From contig CM060962.1 of the NCBI GenBank assembly GCA_030765045.1, positions 211,345,636-211,409,635 on the forward strand: 64,000 nucleotides of DNA. Reading direction: 5' to 3'. Shown here one piece after another: positions 10,771-23,285 of this stretch (the first letter of the stretch is position 1; each line of letters starts with the position of its first letter). Under the pieces are notes generated by a model, which had not been told where the DNA came from, did not search any database, and saw only the letters and a list, made by a program, of their open reading frames with translations. The translations under genes were made by a program, and so were the position numbers. Origin of the DNA: Tenodera sinensis. Its lineage: Eukaryota > Arthropoda > Insecta > Mantodea > Mantidae.

Positions 10771-12533
10771 AAAGGAGACCACACTTCCGATGTCGAATTA
10801 AGATTCATTTTGAGAGTAGGTGTAGGTAACCTGTTTAAGAGACCATTACTTGCTATTCTGATATTGTGAGACAGTTGCTGTGAGCCGGGCTTATCGCGTG
10901 AAGGCGGTGTCCTTCAGTACCGAGCGACTGGCCCGTTGAAGGGATAAGCATAGATACGGAGACAAAGGACCACTCTTCCCCGATATAAATTTCGGAAGCG
11001 CTATCGACAACTAAAGGGATTTTCTGAAAAGAGCTTTCCCCCGAGTTACCTTTACATGAGTGTCTTGATGCGACCTTAGGAGTTGGTACTCAATGTGTTA
11101 TAACAGTGATGACAGTTGTAAGGCACAGCAAGTGCTGTTACCGTGAGAAATTAGAGAGGTCTTGTATTCGGTGTCCCAGTCAGTGCAACGCAACGGAAGG
11201 ACAGTGAAAATAACATCAGTGAACTGGAAGTGAAAACTGAGTTAAATCAGATTAGTTATGTGACGGTACAAACTGTAGAGTCATATTAGATATTAAATTA
11301 AGGAAGACTTTACTGAGGTTATTTCGACTACAGTTAGTATATGTAACGCTGCCATTTTTCAAAACAAAAATGTTTAATACTTCCGTAATACACTGTCTAT
11401 TGGAAAAATTCATGAGTGGATCACTTTGTTTCAGAGTTGTCCAGAAACTGGGAAAAATTAGCAAAAGTGACGCAAGATTGTGTAAATTACGTTTTTAAAA
11501 CTAAACAAAATATTATATCAACATTCTAGACACATTTAATTTGTTGATTGCAAAGCGGGACATTTTCGGACCTCTATTACTACTTGTGTGGAAGACAATA
11601 CATTTTGAATATGAAAAATTGAACCTGCGCAGCACTTCAAAAGTATAAGCTGTATCCACCCTTGCAACCTTGTAGAAGAGTGTCATTCTTTTGCACAATA
11701 AATTTATTCTGCTCCTCCTGCTCATCATCTTACCAAATCTAGTACAAAGTATTCCATTACAGCCTACAGAGAGATAAGTTTCCCTGGATTTCAATCCATG
11801 CCGAATAATACTGGCTCTTATGCAATGATTTGCAGTAATGTGTTATATTTATCCAAGATAGACACCAGCTGGGGCGAACCTGTATTCTAGCTAGATGTCT
11901 TGTTACATCCGGGTGTTTAAAACTTTATTGGCCCTTGAAGACTATATTTAACCTTAACTACATAAATCATAAAAGGTTTGCTTCTGGAATCCTTTTCAAG
12001 CAAAGTTAGGACGCGGAAATGCTGTTCAAGACTCCCGAAAGAAGCCTTTGAAATTTCCAAGGCACGGATTGTACTCGTATGTTGTATGGATGTGAAGTCA
12101 AAATCACTCAACACAAAGCAACAAAGCTCTGATATTGCTGCACTGAAAGAAAGGAAAACGCCAAAACAAATAAAGATCCTTCGGAACTTAAAATGGTTGG
12201 TGTGCAGTAGCTTCTGGTAGAAGATGTTAAATATGCTGAGATTTCAACGCTGTTATGGGGTACGACAGAACTCCAACAGTAGACCTAACAATCTCTGCTG
12301 CGCTAAAAGGTTTCATAGTCCAAGCAAAGTTTGCATGGGGGAGTCGATTATTTATAAACCATTATTTGGGTAAACTGACAGTGATTCAAAGCACGCTGGC
12401 GTGCTACGTTTCCAAATTCACACCAATATCATACAGTATGTCATAATAATCAGCACTACAAGGAGAATAGGCAAATAAGTGCATCAACGCGATCTTTAGC
12501 GGGAATTTGACGATGGAAAAGTTAAATGCACGT
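10771..12533. other. No feature recognised
   Basis: No repeat shared with the rest of the window and no gene. Bases 10870-11220 are somewhat GC-richer but without recognisable motifs. Confidence 0.4.
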
Positions 12534-12902
<369 letters not shown>

Positions 12903-12954
12903 TTCTAGTAAAGTCCAATTACCACAGCCAATGATATATAGACTCTAGACTAGG

Positions 12955-13060
12955 ATGTGCAAAACTTAATGGCATATGAAACGCCAGCCAATGCTCGCGC
13001 TGGACACTGTTTCCAAACGTAATAGATAAAGGCCGGAGGCGTGTGTCTTTTCCACAGGCA
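12955..13060. repeat. Fragment of MITE-E
   Basis: GCAAAACTTAATGGCATATG and then CAGCCAATGCTCGCGCTGG match the right arm (reverse complement) of the MITE at 22826-23028. Only one end is present. It ends shortly before the IS630-like transposon. Confidence 0.5.
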
Positions 13061-13111
13061 TACTGCACATGGACTATTGTTATCGCTCGTGCATACAAAC
13101 AACTGCAGGTA

Positions 13112-14727
13112 TAGGAATTTTCACGTTATGAAGGCACAACGGGCTCTTATGGACCATGCTATTCTTATGGAAGACTCACGTGCGCTATTGCCAAATGTGC
13201 GTGTTTTCAAATGCGACTAAGATAAAGTATGAACATGCATTTCGGTGTGAAATGTGTCGAAGAATACTATGGCATACACGATAAACCTTTTATATAACTA
13301 TACAGTTTTTAAAATAATAAAATCTAAAATTTTGTCGAAAGCAGATTTTTTAACATCTTTCTCGCTCCGAACGTCAAAACATGGTTTCAAATCGAAATAA
13401 TTGCAATGAAAAAAATCTGGATTATTCGCTTGCTTTTGTAGGCCACGTTGGTATTTAGATTATATCAATATATCTAAACATATTTTTCTAAATAAATAAA
13501 GTTTAAAACAAAGTGTTAAGATTCTTCATTTATACAGTGGAAAATGTCGTCGCTGGCTAATTCTCGTTCTGTAAGTCCACGTAAAAACTTCCAGCGACAA
13601 AGTTGTCAAGGAAATAACGAAATTATTTTTGATACACATATAGAACGTCTCCAGTACCGAAGTATCCGTGAATCACCATTTAAAGACAAATGTTTGCGGC
13701 GTGCCGGACGAAAGCCGGTCCTCGTGTCTTGGAGATGATGAAAACCAGATGTGGTATGACAGTTGAAGGGCCGATAAGGCATTGTACTTCAGCGCAGGTT
13801 TTCAATAGGTTTTGGGAATCTGAGGCGTAAGCGAGTTTTACAAGCTCTCTGGTAATTATGTGCATTGCAGTTAAGTTATCAGTGCGGAATGGATCGCAGA
13901 AAAAAAGGCGAAATTATTAAAAGTGGCGACCGGAAAACAATTCTTAGAGTGTATGATTATTGAAAGAAAAAGAACCCCGGACACAGTGACTCGTTTATTG
14001 TTAGTGAGCTTCATAAAGCGACTGGTGTAAGTAGACCTACATTTTTTATATTAAGAGAAGAATGTAAAGAGGGTCCCATCACTACACCGCGGCATACATG
14101 CAAAACCAGCAGAAGATAAAATATGATCATTTTATACACAAATATGGCACAAATTTCCTGAATTTCTATTTCAAAGTACTCCCCCCTACAATTCTGACCG
14201 TGTTGAAAAAAGTCAATGAGGACGAGGACCTGCCAAATTTTAAATATTCAACCTTTTATAGCTTAGGGAGGAAATGGGATTTCATTTTGAAAACAGAGGA
14301 AATAAATCGTTTATGGTTGAGACAAATTATATTATAGTGCGGCGACATTCCTGTTTACGGACAATAAAACAATTCAGCAAAGAGGTAAGGAACATCGTGT
14401 ACCTTGATGAAAGGTGGGTATCAAAAGTTTGGAAGGATAGGAAGCGCTTTTTGCCGGGTTATCCACTGGTCTTAAATCACCTACTGCTCGCGGACCACGA
14501 TTTGTAATATTTGCATGTGGATGGTACGATTTGTACAGGGTGCAAAACTTGTTTTCTTGTAAAAAGGTTCTGTTGATTATCATGATGAAATGGACAGCGA
14601 TAGATTTGAACAGTAATTCAGGAATCAACTAGCAAAACCACGGTAATCGCTGCGGCGCAACATACATGGCAACGCCGCGCTGATTCTCCATAAGAGCCAT
14701 TGTGCCTTCATAACGTGAAAACTCCTA
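13112..14727 (+). mobile_element. IS630/Tc1-mariner-type DNA transposon, decayed
   Basis: A 1.6-kb element bounded by TIRs of about 44 bp. The left end is TAGGAATTTTCACGTTATG and AAGGCACAACGGGCTC; the right end is its near-perfect inverse. TA dinucleotides flank it (13110-13111 and 14728-14729), as expected for the IS630/Tc1/mariner superfamily. Internal pieces of a transposase are listed separately. The region 13160-13880 contains an unrecognised open frame (13544-13738). Confidence 0.85.
13889..14640 (+). pseudogene. IS630-like DDE transposase pseudogene
   Basis: Frames shift several times but the protein family is recognisable. About 13889-14085 reads KKGEIIKSGDRKTIL and TGVSRPTFFILREECKEGP, an N-terminal helix-turn-helix. 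About 14117-14330 includes VNEDEDLPNFKYSTFY. About 14330-14430 reads RTIKQFSKEVRNIVYLDERW, where YLDE.W holds the first catalytic aspartate. About 14470-14615 includes SPTARGPRFVIFACGW and DYHDEMDSDRFEQ. The C-terminal part with the remaining acidic catalytic residues is absent and the TIR follows directly, so this is an internally deleted, inactive copy. Similar proteins are widespread in insect genomes. Confidence 0.7.
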
Positions 14728-14756
14728 TAGGTACAGCCTGACCAAGAAAACGCCTC

Positions 14757-14797
14757 ACAAGCATCATATGAACACTACAAGCATCATATGAAAACTA
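14757..14797 (+). repeat. Short tandem duplication
   Basis: ACAAGCATCATATGAA occurs twice in tandem, just beyond the transposon's right end. Confidence 0.8.
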
Positions 14798-15180
14798 AAG
14801 AACACTACCACTCCACGTCTGCAACTCACTGCGAGAAGAAACAAAACAGTCGCGTTATACTGCACCTTGACCTTGGGTCTGCATACACTTGCAAGGCAAT
14901 GCTTCACTAGTTTGCAGAGTACTACGTTACGTTGTTTTTGACACTTCTAGTGGCAGTTGTTTGCACATTTGATGGTCGTGCTGTACTTCTGACGTCATTC
15001 ATACTCTGCGTCCAGCTAACCTGTACCGTATGCGAGCGCACATCCCTCCGGTCCTTAGTAATAGGCATGTACCGGTAACTCTGCACCATCAGAGCTTGTT
15101 TTACACCCGAGCCACGGCGCTGCCCAATGTTTCCATAATTGAACAACACATTAAATATCCTTAAAACATTAAAATCTTAC

Positions 15181-15488
15181 CTTAACGCTGTTAACAAAGG
15201 GAACGTCTTCTTCAAAATCATCCAAACCATTAACTCGCTTTCTAACTTTCTCGGTTTTCCCGGAGATTGAAATACAGGCACGCTATGTTTTTGTTCGGAT
15301 GACACTGCTTCACTACAAACTCGTGACGCTGTGTGTATGCCACTTATACCACAAGTTCCCACAGACAATTCCTGGGTTTTTGAAAAATCTACAGTTGCCC
15401 TATATCCTGGGTCGGAGAGTTTTTTTAATGTTCTATACATTAAGTACAAATTTTCTGCCCATGAATGAATCACTTCACGTTTATTCAT
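15181..15488 (-). pseudogene. Probable first exon of a second IS630-like transposase
   Basis: On the minus strand an ATG at 15488 opens MNKREVIHSWAENLYLMYRT, followed by KTQELSVGTCGIS, ASRVCSEAVSSEQ and PVFQSPGKPRK. The Cys-Gly-Ile-Ser ... Arg-Val-Cys segment looks like the helix-turn-helix of insect IS630-type transposases, and SPGK.RK precedes an acidic stretch (LDDFEED after a one-base shift). The exon ends in AAG followed by GTAAGA, a good splice donor (GT at 15180-15179). Repeat H starts only a few bases upstream of the ATG (15495), so the original 5' region is gone. A host-gene exon is a less likely alternative. Confidence 0.45.
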
Positions 15489-15494
15489 AGAAAA

Positions 15495-16380
15495 TCTGAT
15501 GTGTTGCACTCACATGACTTTCTCTACTCTTGTACTAACCAAGCCTTATTTTAGTTTATTTCTAACAAAATCTTATTCCTATATCTCCATGTTAGTTAAG
15601 ATAAACATTCGTACAAATTATCTTATTGCTTGTGTCTTTGTAGGCGCAAGGGGAATATTAGAATACAACAGGCTTTGTGCGACAGTCAAATCTTTTTGAC
15701 CTTTGAGATTCCGTTCTCTTTGCACGATTAACATATAAAAAATGAACAACGTTGTTGTATTTCGCTAAAGTTCTAAGTTTTCCAAAACTCACACACATAA
15801 CAAGGAATATCTCCGTAATGGTTCACCCTACAAGAAAATTTATTGAGACATAAATTGTGTATTTTAGCTAGATCTACATTTTTTGTAGAGTATGATTTGG
15901 TCTATCTCTAACGGATTACGAGTTATGCAAAAGTCGTCCAGAGTAAATACGACTACAGGGGCTTTAGTGAGAAAATTTAAGATATACATTTCATTGGTCA
16001 TCAAAATATCTCAAACATATGACATTTTAATCAAATCGTTAGAGCCATTTTCAAGAAAATCAAAATTTTCGAAAAATGTTCCATGTAAATGGTAGTTAAT
16101 GGTGGGGCTATTTTCTTCAAAATCTTCGTGTCGCATCCTTGAATGACATTAAACTTAAATACCAACTTTGGTTTTTAACCGACTTTTCGTTTTTGAGTTA
16201 TGCTGTCCACAGACTGACAGACTGACACACAGGCTGACTGACACACACGGACCTTTTTCTAAAAATGCTTTTTTTTTGGATTCAGGGAGTCTCAAAACAT
16301 ATATTTCCGGTGAAATCTCGACATCGAATTTTTGGGTGGAATACAATACTTCCCCTACTTACCAGTAGAGAAAGTAAAAA
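15495..16380 (+). repeat. Repeat H, reference near-full copy
   Basis: Order of parts: TCTGATGTGTTGCACTCACA; GACTTTCTCTACTCTTG; a long AT-rich core; TTATGCTGTCCACAGAC; a short degenerate AC tract (16205-16250); CCTTTTTCTAAAAATGC; GGTGAAATCTCGACATCGAA; CCCCTACTTACCAGTAGAGAAAGTA. The sub-terminal ACTTTCTCTAC and GTAGAGAAAGT are inverted copies, and CTACT-TACC-AGTAG near the right end can form a hairpin. No target-site duplication is apparent. It has no coding capacity. Confidence 0.85.
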
Positions 16381-18590
16381 AAAATCACTTGTCCCAGCTT
16401 CGATGGACATGTTTATCGTATCACAAACCCAGTAGAAAAGGGAAATAAATAATTTAATTTATATACTAAAAATATTTCAGCTCCAGTTTGAAACACGACT
16501 TAATACATGCCCGTTCACTTTAATAATAAAATAACACACCATTACTCTGAAAACGAACTGAACACCCCGTCTTAAACTGTATAGTTTGTATATTCATAGT
16601 ATATTGTACGTTCTATATTCCACAGCAAGGAATGGTGGTGTTTTTCAGGCTTATCTGTGTTGAATCAATGTTAAGTGACGAAAGGCAATGATGAAATTTA
16701 AAAAAATGCAGAGCTTGCTACTTAAGCACCGTAGAGAGAAAATTCCTGTATAGTCATAAAATAAATTTCTGTTTAATAATAAGATTGACAGCTATCATTT
16801 TCAAGTATTTCCTAAGTTCAGGCGAGTAAGATGCGTGTCCCACGTTTGGTAGCGTTGATACGAGGGGCAAGTATTTGATTCGTTGAAGTTTTCCATTATG
16901 GTCCGTCTTCATGTGCCTTAACTTTTACACTGCCCTTACGGCAATTTTATTTCTCTATTTTGCTGCTCTTAGCGATATCGATTAAAGTGACATTTATGAT
17001 CCACTAAATCTTTGAAATTTGAGTGGGCTACAAGCTTCGAGTTGCTTGCTTGGAATTATGGCCATTAATTTTCTACGATGGTTTAAGAATATGGGTCAAT
17101 GCTTCCTTATTTAGAAGAAGTTGGGCTTTCTAACAGTATGATACGATGTTCCTGAACAAAACAGCTTTATATTGCCATGGACTGGAACTTTCGTCAGCGA
17201 TATGTTGAGGCATTACGTTCCGGAAATTAAGAGCAACACTTGTATGATAATCTGACCATTCCTACGACAAAAGAAAAAGGGGGGAAAAGAGTGTTTCTAC
17301 TTTTAGAGAGAAATAGTGGAGATTGCAACCTAAGAGTCTGGCGTTCCAAAACAGAGACAGTGAGGGGGGCGAGGCATGACTTTCCAGTTTTAATGAGGGA
17401 AGATATATCCGCCTAGATTACTTATTTAGCAAGATAATCTTGGTTAGCTTTGACTTGATAGTATGATAAGAGTATCAACACTTAGTAAACGCGATTTAGA
17501 CGACTGCACAAACAGAGTTGACAGGAAATCGAACATCCAGATTCTATTTTCTAACTTTTCGACTTTTGAGGATTCAGAACAACAAATACATTGGTGTATA
17601 ACTGTTCAACTAATTTGGTACTAACACAGCAGAATATGAAAACTACAACTGTAACGATAACATAAATATTCAATAGCTGATCAATGATAGCTAAGTAAAA
17701 TTAACAATGTGAACAGTTTGGAACTATCAACTTTTGGATTCACTTCAGTGTTTTCGAGGAGCTATTCCAAGCGACCATAGTGAATCCTTGCTACAATACG
17801 ACACTGAGACAACACATTATACTGTTTTCAGACCTACTCGTAATTATCGTTTTTGAGCTTTCTCGAGTTTATTTGTATGTAATCACTGAAATGAGAAACA
17901 ATACATTTGACAAACATGCTACAAAGGAAGCTATGGTTTCAGACATAATACATGAATTGCATGGAATGAATAACTAGGGTGACTGACTCATTCGGTATAA
18001 CTCAGTATTCACTGCAACTGCAGTTTATATCGCACGCCTCTGTTAGAGCACCAGCTTGTGTAAAAATAAACTACATATTATCAATCTCGCTGTCTCGAAT
18101 ACAATTAGCTGACACTAATTACAGAAACAGCAAAACGCCCCTTTAAGAACTTCTCCCTAGTGGCAGAAATACTCAATGTGTGGCCGATCTTGAAGAAAGG
18201 CCAAGAGCAATCAAGATAGCATCTCGGCCGTTCTATTTACACTTGAATGCTGACAACACAATGGAGCTTTTTTGTCCTGCTTCGTGATTTCCCGTTGTTT
18301 CTCCTAAAGCTATTTTTCACTTAAGAAATTAATAGTAAACTTTTAAAAGTAAGCCAATTGGATATCAAAAGCAAAAGAAAATAACTAACACTGAATTAAC
18401 AAAGGTATACAACCTTTAAACTTAGAATACAACGACTGGATCACAGGATCTCAACCGCACAATCAAACGCTGGAGGAGGAAGAAACAAGAAAACAATCGT
18501 CTCGTTGTTCAATAAAATGTCTGCGATATTCCATTTTTAACTTGGAAAAGGGTTCAAGTAAGTAATGTGCTAACACACCGGGTATTCTAA
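16381..18590. other. No feature recognised
   Basis: About 2.2 kb of AT-rich sequence with no shared repeat, splice-bounded exon or protein motif that I can support. Confidence 0.45.
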
Positions 18591-18815
18591 ATTATTATGA
18601 TAGCCGCAAAATTTAATGGCGGATGATAGTGAACTATTACTGTTCTTTTTCTTGTTGAGCAAATAAATTTTGTGGGTGCAAATGATATTTATATCGCCAG
18701 CTTTACAGGCTGATTTCACAGCGTTTTAACTATACAATACAGCAAGGCATGGCAAGCCTATGATTGACTTTAGTAGCAAGCCACTCGACATCAAATTTTG
18801 CGACAGCTATAATTC
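18591..18815 (+). mobile_element. MITE-G copy 1
   Basis: About 225 bp. The left end carries GCAAAATTTAATGGCGG. The right end is a decayed inverse (ATCAAATTTTGCGACAGC). The whole unit is alike to 63705-63943. Non-coding, so a non-autonomous DNA element is inferred. Confidence 0.65.
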
Positions 18816-19152
18816 GGTTTTTGCAATGGCAACATTTGGTTGATTTGCAAGATTTGGTCGATACATATCATGCACCGTAAAGCCACCATGTTTTAGTAAC
18901 AAGTTTAAATTTATGTGCGTTTTTAGTTTTATATGATACTGATACACCCCACAACAGCAGTAGCTCAAGTATGAAGGCACATGTAGTGCCAGCAATACTT
19001 CGCCAATTTATTTTAATGTGATTAATTAACGTCTTTTATAAGAACCGGACACGAGATATCCTAAGGTGAGTGAACGAAATGGTTGAGATGATGCTCATTT
19101 ATATAATGTAATGTTTAACCACCGTCACTAGTAGTGACATTTTTTCACTGCA
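18816..19152. other. No feature recognised
   Basis: AT-rich spacer between MITE-G and SINE-A copy 2. Confidence 0.4.
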
Positions 19153-19166
19153 CATCAACTGACATT

Positions 19167-19410
19167 GTTGTTGTTGTTGTGTTTAACGCCCGCTTTTACT
19201 ACTACGGCACCGCAGGCGGTGACACTGATGACACATGGAATGAAGATGGAGCACCGGTGGAATGAGATGGCGGGGGTAACCGGAGCACCCGGAGAAAACC
19301 CGCCCTGACGCCGCTTCGTCCACCACGAATACCACATGCGGGTCCCTGGGATCGAACCCGGGCCGCCTAGGTGGTAGGCGAGCGCGCTAACCGCTCGGCC
19401 ACGGCGCCGC
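19167..19410 (-). mobile_element. SINE-A copy 2, full length
   Basis: On the minus strand it has the tRNA-like head (GCCGAGCGGTTAGCGCGC, B box GGTTCGATCCC), the SINE-A body and an A-rich (CAA)n tail. It is flanked by an exact 14-bp duplication, CATCAACTGACATT, at 19153-19166 and 19411-19424. This is the best preserved SINE-A in the window, so a fairly young insertion. Confidence 0.92.
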
Positions 19411-19934
19411 CATCAACTGACATTAAGCACCACCTACAATGACAGTGCGGGACTAATCACTTCCGTCTTAGCTGACTTTTCTCAAACAAATAGCGAGCTA
19501 CCGCAAAGTTTAGAAACAGATTACCGAGCAACAATCAAGTCAAGTATTCGCGTTCTACCTTTATACTTCCACACGCGTGAACTAAATCCACTACACGTGT
19601 TTCTGACCAGTTGTCCGTTTGGGAAAACAAAAAACACAGTAACATAAGGAACAGTACTGTTTGTTTTTCTGGAACTTGAAAATACATTTGGAAGGATGGC
19701 AATTTTGATCGTCATTTATGCTCCATATGAAGCAAAATAACAATGAAGATAGTGTGTGTATTGTGGAAAAGTACATCTTAACATCACATCAGCAACGAAA
19801 AGAGAAAACGGATATTCTCTTGCAGCATTGTAGTGCACCACCTCACCGGGCAAACGATGTTCATGATAATACATTCGGGAACCTCCAATTGGAGCTTTGA
19901 GGAGAACGAATACTCCGCATCTCGTTATTTCTTT

Positions 19935-20118
19935 TTGTAGTGTTTAACGCCCGCTTTTACTACTGCGGCACCGCAGGCGGTGACACTGATGATACATGGA
20001 ATGAAGATGGAGCACCGGTGGAATGAGATGGCGGGGAAACCGGAGAACCCGTCCCGGCGCCGCTTCGTCCACCACGAATACCACATGCTGTTGCCTGGGA
20101 TCGAACCCGGGCCACCTT
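19935..20118 (-). mobile_element. SINE-A copy 3, 5' truncated
   Basis: The tail and body match copy 2, including GCCCGCTTTTACTAC and the B-box region GATCGAACCCGGGCC. It stops before the A box, so the first part of the tRNA head is missing. No clear target-site duplication. Confidence 0.85.
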
Positions 20119-20274
20119 TGGAGTTTAGTGAATAATGTGTATAAGATATTCATGTTATCGGAGAACAGACGGTCATACTGAAGTTAAATACTATGTTTGG
20201 TACTAATCTGAAACTGTTTTAAAGTTACACACACACACGCACGCACACACACATACGCGCACGCCATTTTCTAA

Positions 20275-20380
20275 TTCTACTTTCCCTACTGCTTATTTAC
20301 CTTAGGTAATACTATACCCAAACTAGAAATTCCATACCTTGATTTCATCGGAAATATACATTTTGAAACTCACTGAACAA

Positions 20381-20412
<32 letters not shown>

Positions 20413-20420
20413 AAAAGCAA
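20275..20420 (-). repeat. Repeat H terminal fragment with AC and A tracts
   Basis: ACTTTCCCTACTGCTTATTTACC...TTCATCGGAAATATACATTTTG matches the H end in reverse orientation, then an ACACAC tract and a run of A. A separate CA-rich tract lies at 20228-20263. Confidence 0.6.
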
Positions 20421-20467
20421 TGTTTTTCCACACTAGCCGTGTGTAGGACGTAATTGAAAACAGTAGA

Positions 20468-20559
20468 GTGAGACTGAAAAATTGAATGCCATGGCCGGTT
20501 ACCGTCCGGTAGATCCGTGGTTCAAATCCCGGTCATGGCATTCAATTTTTCAGTCTCAC
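20468..20559 (-). mobile_element. Foldback derivative of tRNA-like TIR element C
   Basis: Two 31-bp arms (20468-20498 and 20529-20559) are inverted copies with 30 of 31 matching. They start GTGAGACTGAAAAATTGAAT. Between and into the right arm lies a tRNA-like 3' half with the B box GGTTCAAATCC. It is related to the longer copies at 34929-35170 and 60052-60327. Confidence 0.7.
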
Positions 20560-20577
20560 GCTAACCTTTACAAAACG

Positions 20578-20595
20578 AAAGCACTTTAAGAAAAA

Positions 20596-20654
<59 letters not shown>

Positions 20655-21890
20655 TGAGTGAGTGAGTGAGTGAGTGAGTGAGTGAGTGAGTGAGTGAGTG
20701 AGTGAGTGAGAAAGAGAGAGAGAGCACAACCTGAAAACGAGGACAGTTGAAGTCCAGGAACTTCTATCGAAGCATTAAAAAAACACCCTTCCCATCTTCG
20801 CATCTCAAACTACCCCTTACACGAGGGATATAAAAGTATTTCGAACATTTTGATTTTCTCAAAATGGCTAACAATTTTAATTACATTAAATGTTTGAGTC
20901 AGATAGCTCCGCGGTAACGCGTGAGGCTCGCTTTCGGGAGGTCATGGATTCGATTGATGGTAGCCACCCACTCTGGCAATGAGTTTTCCCTGCTCGGCAG
21001 CAAGACGAATGCTGGAGTGTTATCTTCCTACCACGTCTTTATTTCCTCTCATTTCGTCTACGTCTTTCATGTTACAGGATGACTCCGGGGCTGTGTGTCG
21101 ATTGACCCCGGACAGTTGGCACAGAGGCTTGTGAGTTGGAACTTCTTGGCTCCGCCAGAGGGTGACCACCCGAGTCTGCACTGCCAAGTCGAGCTTTCCT
21201 CGATTCCCAATGGAGGGGAGCATTTGAGCCACCCTCCCGCGGCTTAGTCACGCCAGTAACTGTTAGGGAACTCTGCGCGTATCTGCCACTTGGGTTGTCC
21301 GTTCCTGCAGCCCATACGTCTCCTGCGGTTTCTTTATCTCATCCATTCCTCCCGGGGGTGTACGCACAAAAGACCCAATTGTGGGTCGAGGTGCTAGCCC
21401 CCCGCCTTCTTCGTTACCTAATCTACCATATATTTAAGATATTTTTATGACAAATAAAATCAATATCATGAAAAAAATTCTGGTAATAGCCTCTGATAAA
21501 CAGTAAGAGACAAAATGCACGCACAAAGTGTAGGTCTCGTTAAAGCATAAGATTTGTGTCACTGTTTTCACAGATATAATTTTTGGAGATATTTCTTGTA
21601 ATTAGTTTGAAATGTGCAATACTTATACTTTCTCAAAAGGGAAGTCACTTTTTTCTCTTGATCATGACAAGTGGAAAGGGTTTCAAAGCGATCACACAAC
21701 GATCTGCTCTGAAAGGAGTTAACTATCGCTTGTTGTATATTCCCCTATTCCTATTCTATCTACAAGGAAATATGTCATAAAACCATTTCTACAAATGTAT
21801 ACCTCGATTAACACGATTTGTAGTTAGAAGGACAAGCAGCTTAAGAATAGTTTGTATAAGAGTGAGTAGACAAAGTCATGCGTGTGCACG
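20578..21890 (-). repeat. Repeat H copy interrupted by SINE-B1
   Basis: It opens with AAAGCACTTTAAGAAAAAAA, the H motif next to the microsatellite, then a long (GT)n (20600-20650) passing into (GTGA)n (to 20711). H core sequence follows to about 20892, is interrupted, and resumes at about 21425 (TTAAGATATTTTTATGAC), ending near 21888 (AGACAAAGTCATGCGTG). A small opposite-orientation H end lies at 21895-21955. Confidence 0.7.
20893..21425 (+). mobile_element. SINE-B copy 1, long tRNA-headed SINE
   Basis: The head resembles a tRNA: TAGCTCCGCGGTAACGCGT (A-box/D-arm), then GGATTCGATTGATGG (B box). A body of about 450 bp follows, GC-richer than the surroundings, with AGTAACTGTTAGGGAACTC and CCTCCCGGGGGTGTACGCAC. 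It splits an H copy. Flanking ATGTTTGAG and ATATTTAAG may be a diverged target-site duplication. The open frame on the minus strand (21020-21232) is incidental. Confidence 0.65.
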
Positions 21891-21955
21891 TTTTATTTTT
21901 ATTCAGGAGCCTTAAAACTTGTCTTTCCGATAACATTTCGATATTGAATGTTGGG

Positions 21956-22825
21956 GGGCGTGGCTCATTAGTGGTCCATTCTTGAGAAGGGAGGGGTTTT
22001 CACATTTTAGCAGAAGACATTTTAGCCAATTGGTCAACAAACCTGATAGCAGTTGAAATTTCGCGCAGTTAACATCGATTTCAGTGAAAAATAAATTGGG
22101 TACGAAAGGGTAAACATAAGCAACCAAACGCTGTAACTGAAAACGTAAGGTATTAATATCGCGTTGATTTTGAGGACTTTTCTTATTTACAAATTAAACA
22201 AAGTTTACATTAGCAAGTACCTGTTTGGAGAGGCTGTTTCATTAAATGGGTTGTTTCCATACTGACGAAAGTCAAATACAGTTTATCTTAGTTTAAATAA
22301 TTTCGGTGTGTTTTTCCGGGCATTTCGATTCCACCAGTGTTAATACCCGGCGCATCGGCACTTGTTGCTTCATCGGCCCCAGGTGCCGTTTCATTTGTCC
22401 TCATTCATCCCGGATGGTAAATGCGGACGAAAATTAGAGTAGATGTTTATCACTTGGGGTCCTTAATGCCGTCGCATTACAACCAATGACTGAATCATTT
22501 ACAACCCATTCTGCTCCCCTGATCGTTCGGACGGAAACGGCTTCTGGGCTTCACGTTTTGTAATCGGTGCAGTGGCGTGGTACACCCAGCCACTGGTGTA
22601 CCCCTACCATTCTAACTTGAAGGTACACTTTCGACTAGAGCGATATTTTCATGCTCTTCTGCACCGCCACCGTCACCACCCGTTTCTTTGACATAAAATG
22701 CATGTAATGAAACAGGATTTACAAATACAGTGAAAAAAGTAGGTATGCCAACTTGCATAAAGTCGTAATGCATTATCACTTTCCTCTTCTGTAGTTAATA
22801 TAAACACCCAGGTTGCTATAATCTT
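21956..22825. other. No feature recognised
   Basis: Unique-looking sequence; 22310-22690 is moderately GC-rich but has no gene or repeat that I recognise. Confidence 0.4.
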
Positions 22826-23028
22826 CGCAAAAGTTAAAGGCATATGAAGGCGGGCGTATTGCGGACTCCAGCGAATCCTAAGCTTGCTCCTCCCACCAGC
22901 GCTGCCGAATGTGGTACACGCATCTCACTCGCTCTTATGTACACAACCTCTGCTGGTACACGCACTACGCTTGGCAACAGCGCTCCGCTTGAGCATTGGC
23001 CAGCGTTCACATGCCTTTAACCTTTGCG
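22826..23028. mobile_element. MITE-E, complete
   Basis: A 203-bp unit with TIRs CGCAAAAGTTAAAGGCATATG on the left and the inverse of CGCAAAGGTTAAAGGCATGTG on the right. It is non-coding. A partial relative is at 12955-13060. The superfamily is not determinable, because no clear TSD was found. Confidence 0.7.
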
Positions 23029-23285
23029 AGCGGTATAGTGTCACAGATTTTAGAATTATTCCACTAGAGTTTCTAATAACGTAAAAAATTACATTTGCAA
23101 GGAATTTTTGTGGTCACGAGCTGTTTTCAACATGCACGCACAGATACAAATATATGACTGGATTAACATTTTTATGCTCTCCGCCGTTTACCTGTGCATG
23201 GCATAGGGCGTATCCACCCTAAAATTCCAAAGCAGCATTTTACCACAAATACAAGTTCTGAGATTCAAAACAAATTGTTTTAGAG

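Noticed and set aside
15495..16380. Classical Helitron ends for repeat H
   Set aside because: A TC start and a near-end hairpin exist, but no CTRR terminus or A-T target pattern could be confirmed, so only the looser Helentron-like hypothesis is offered.
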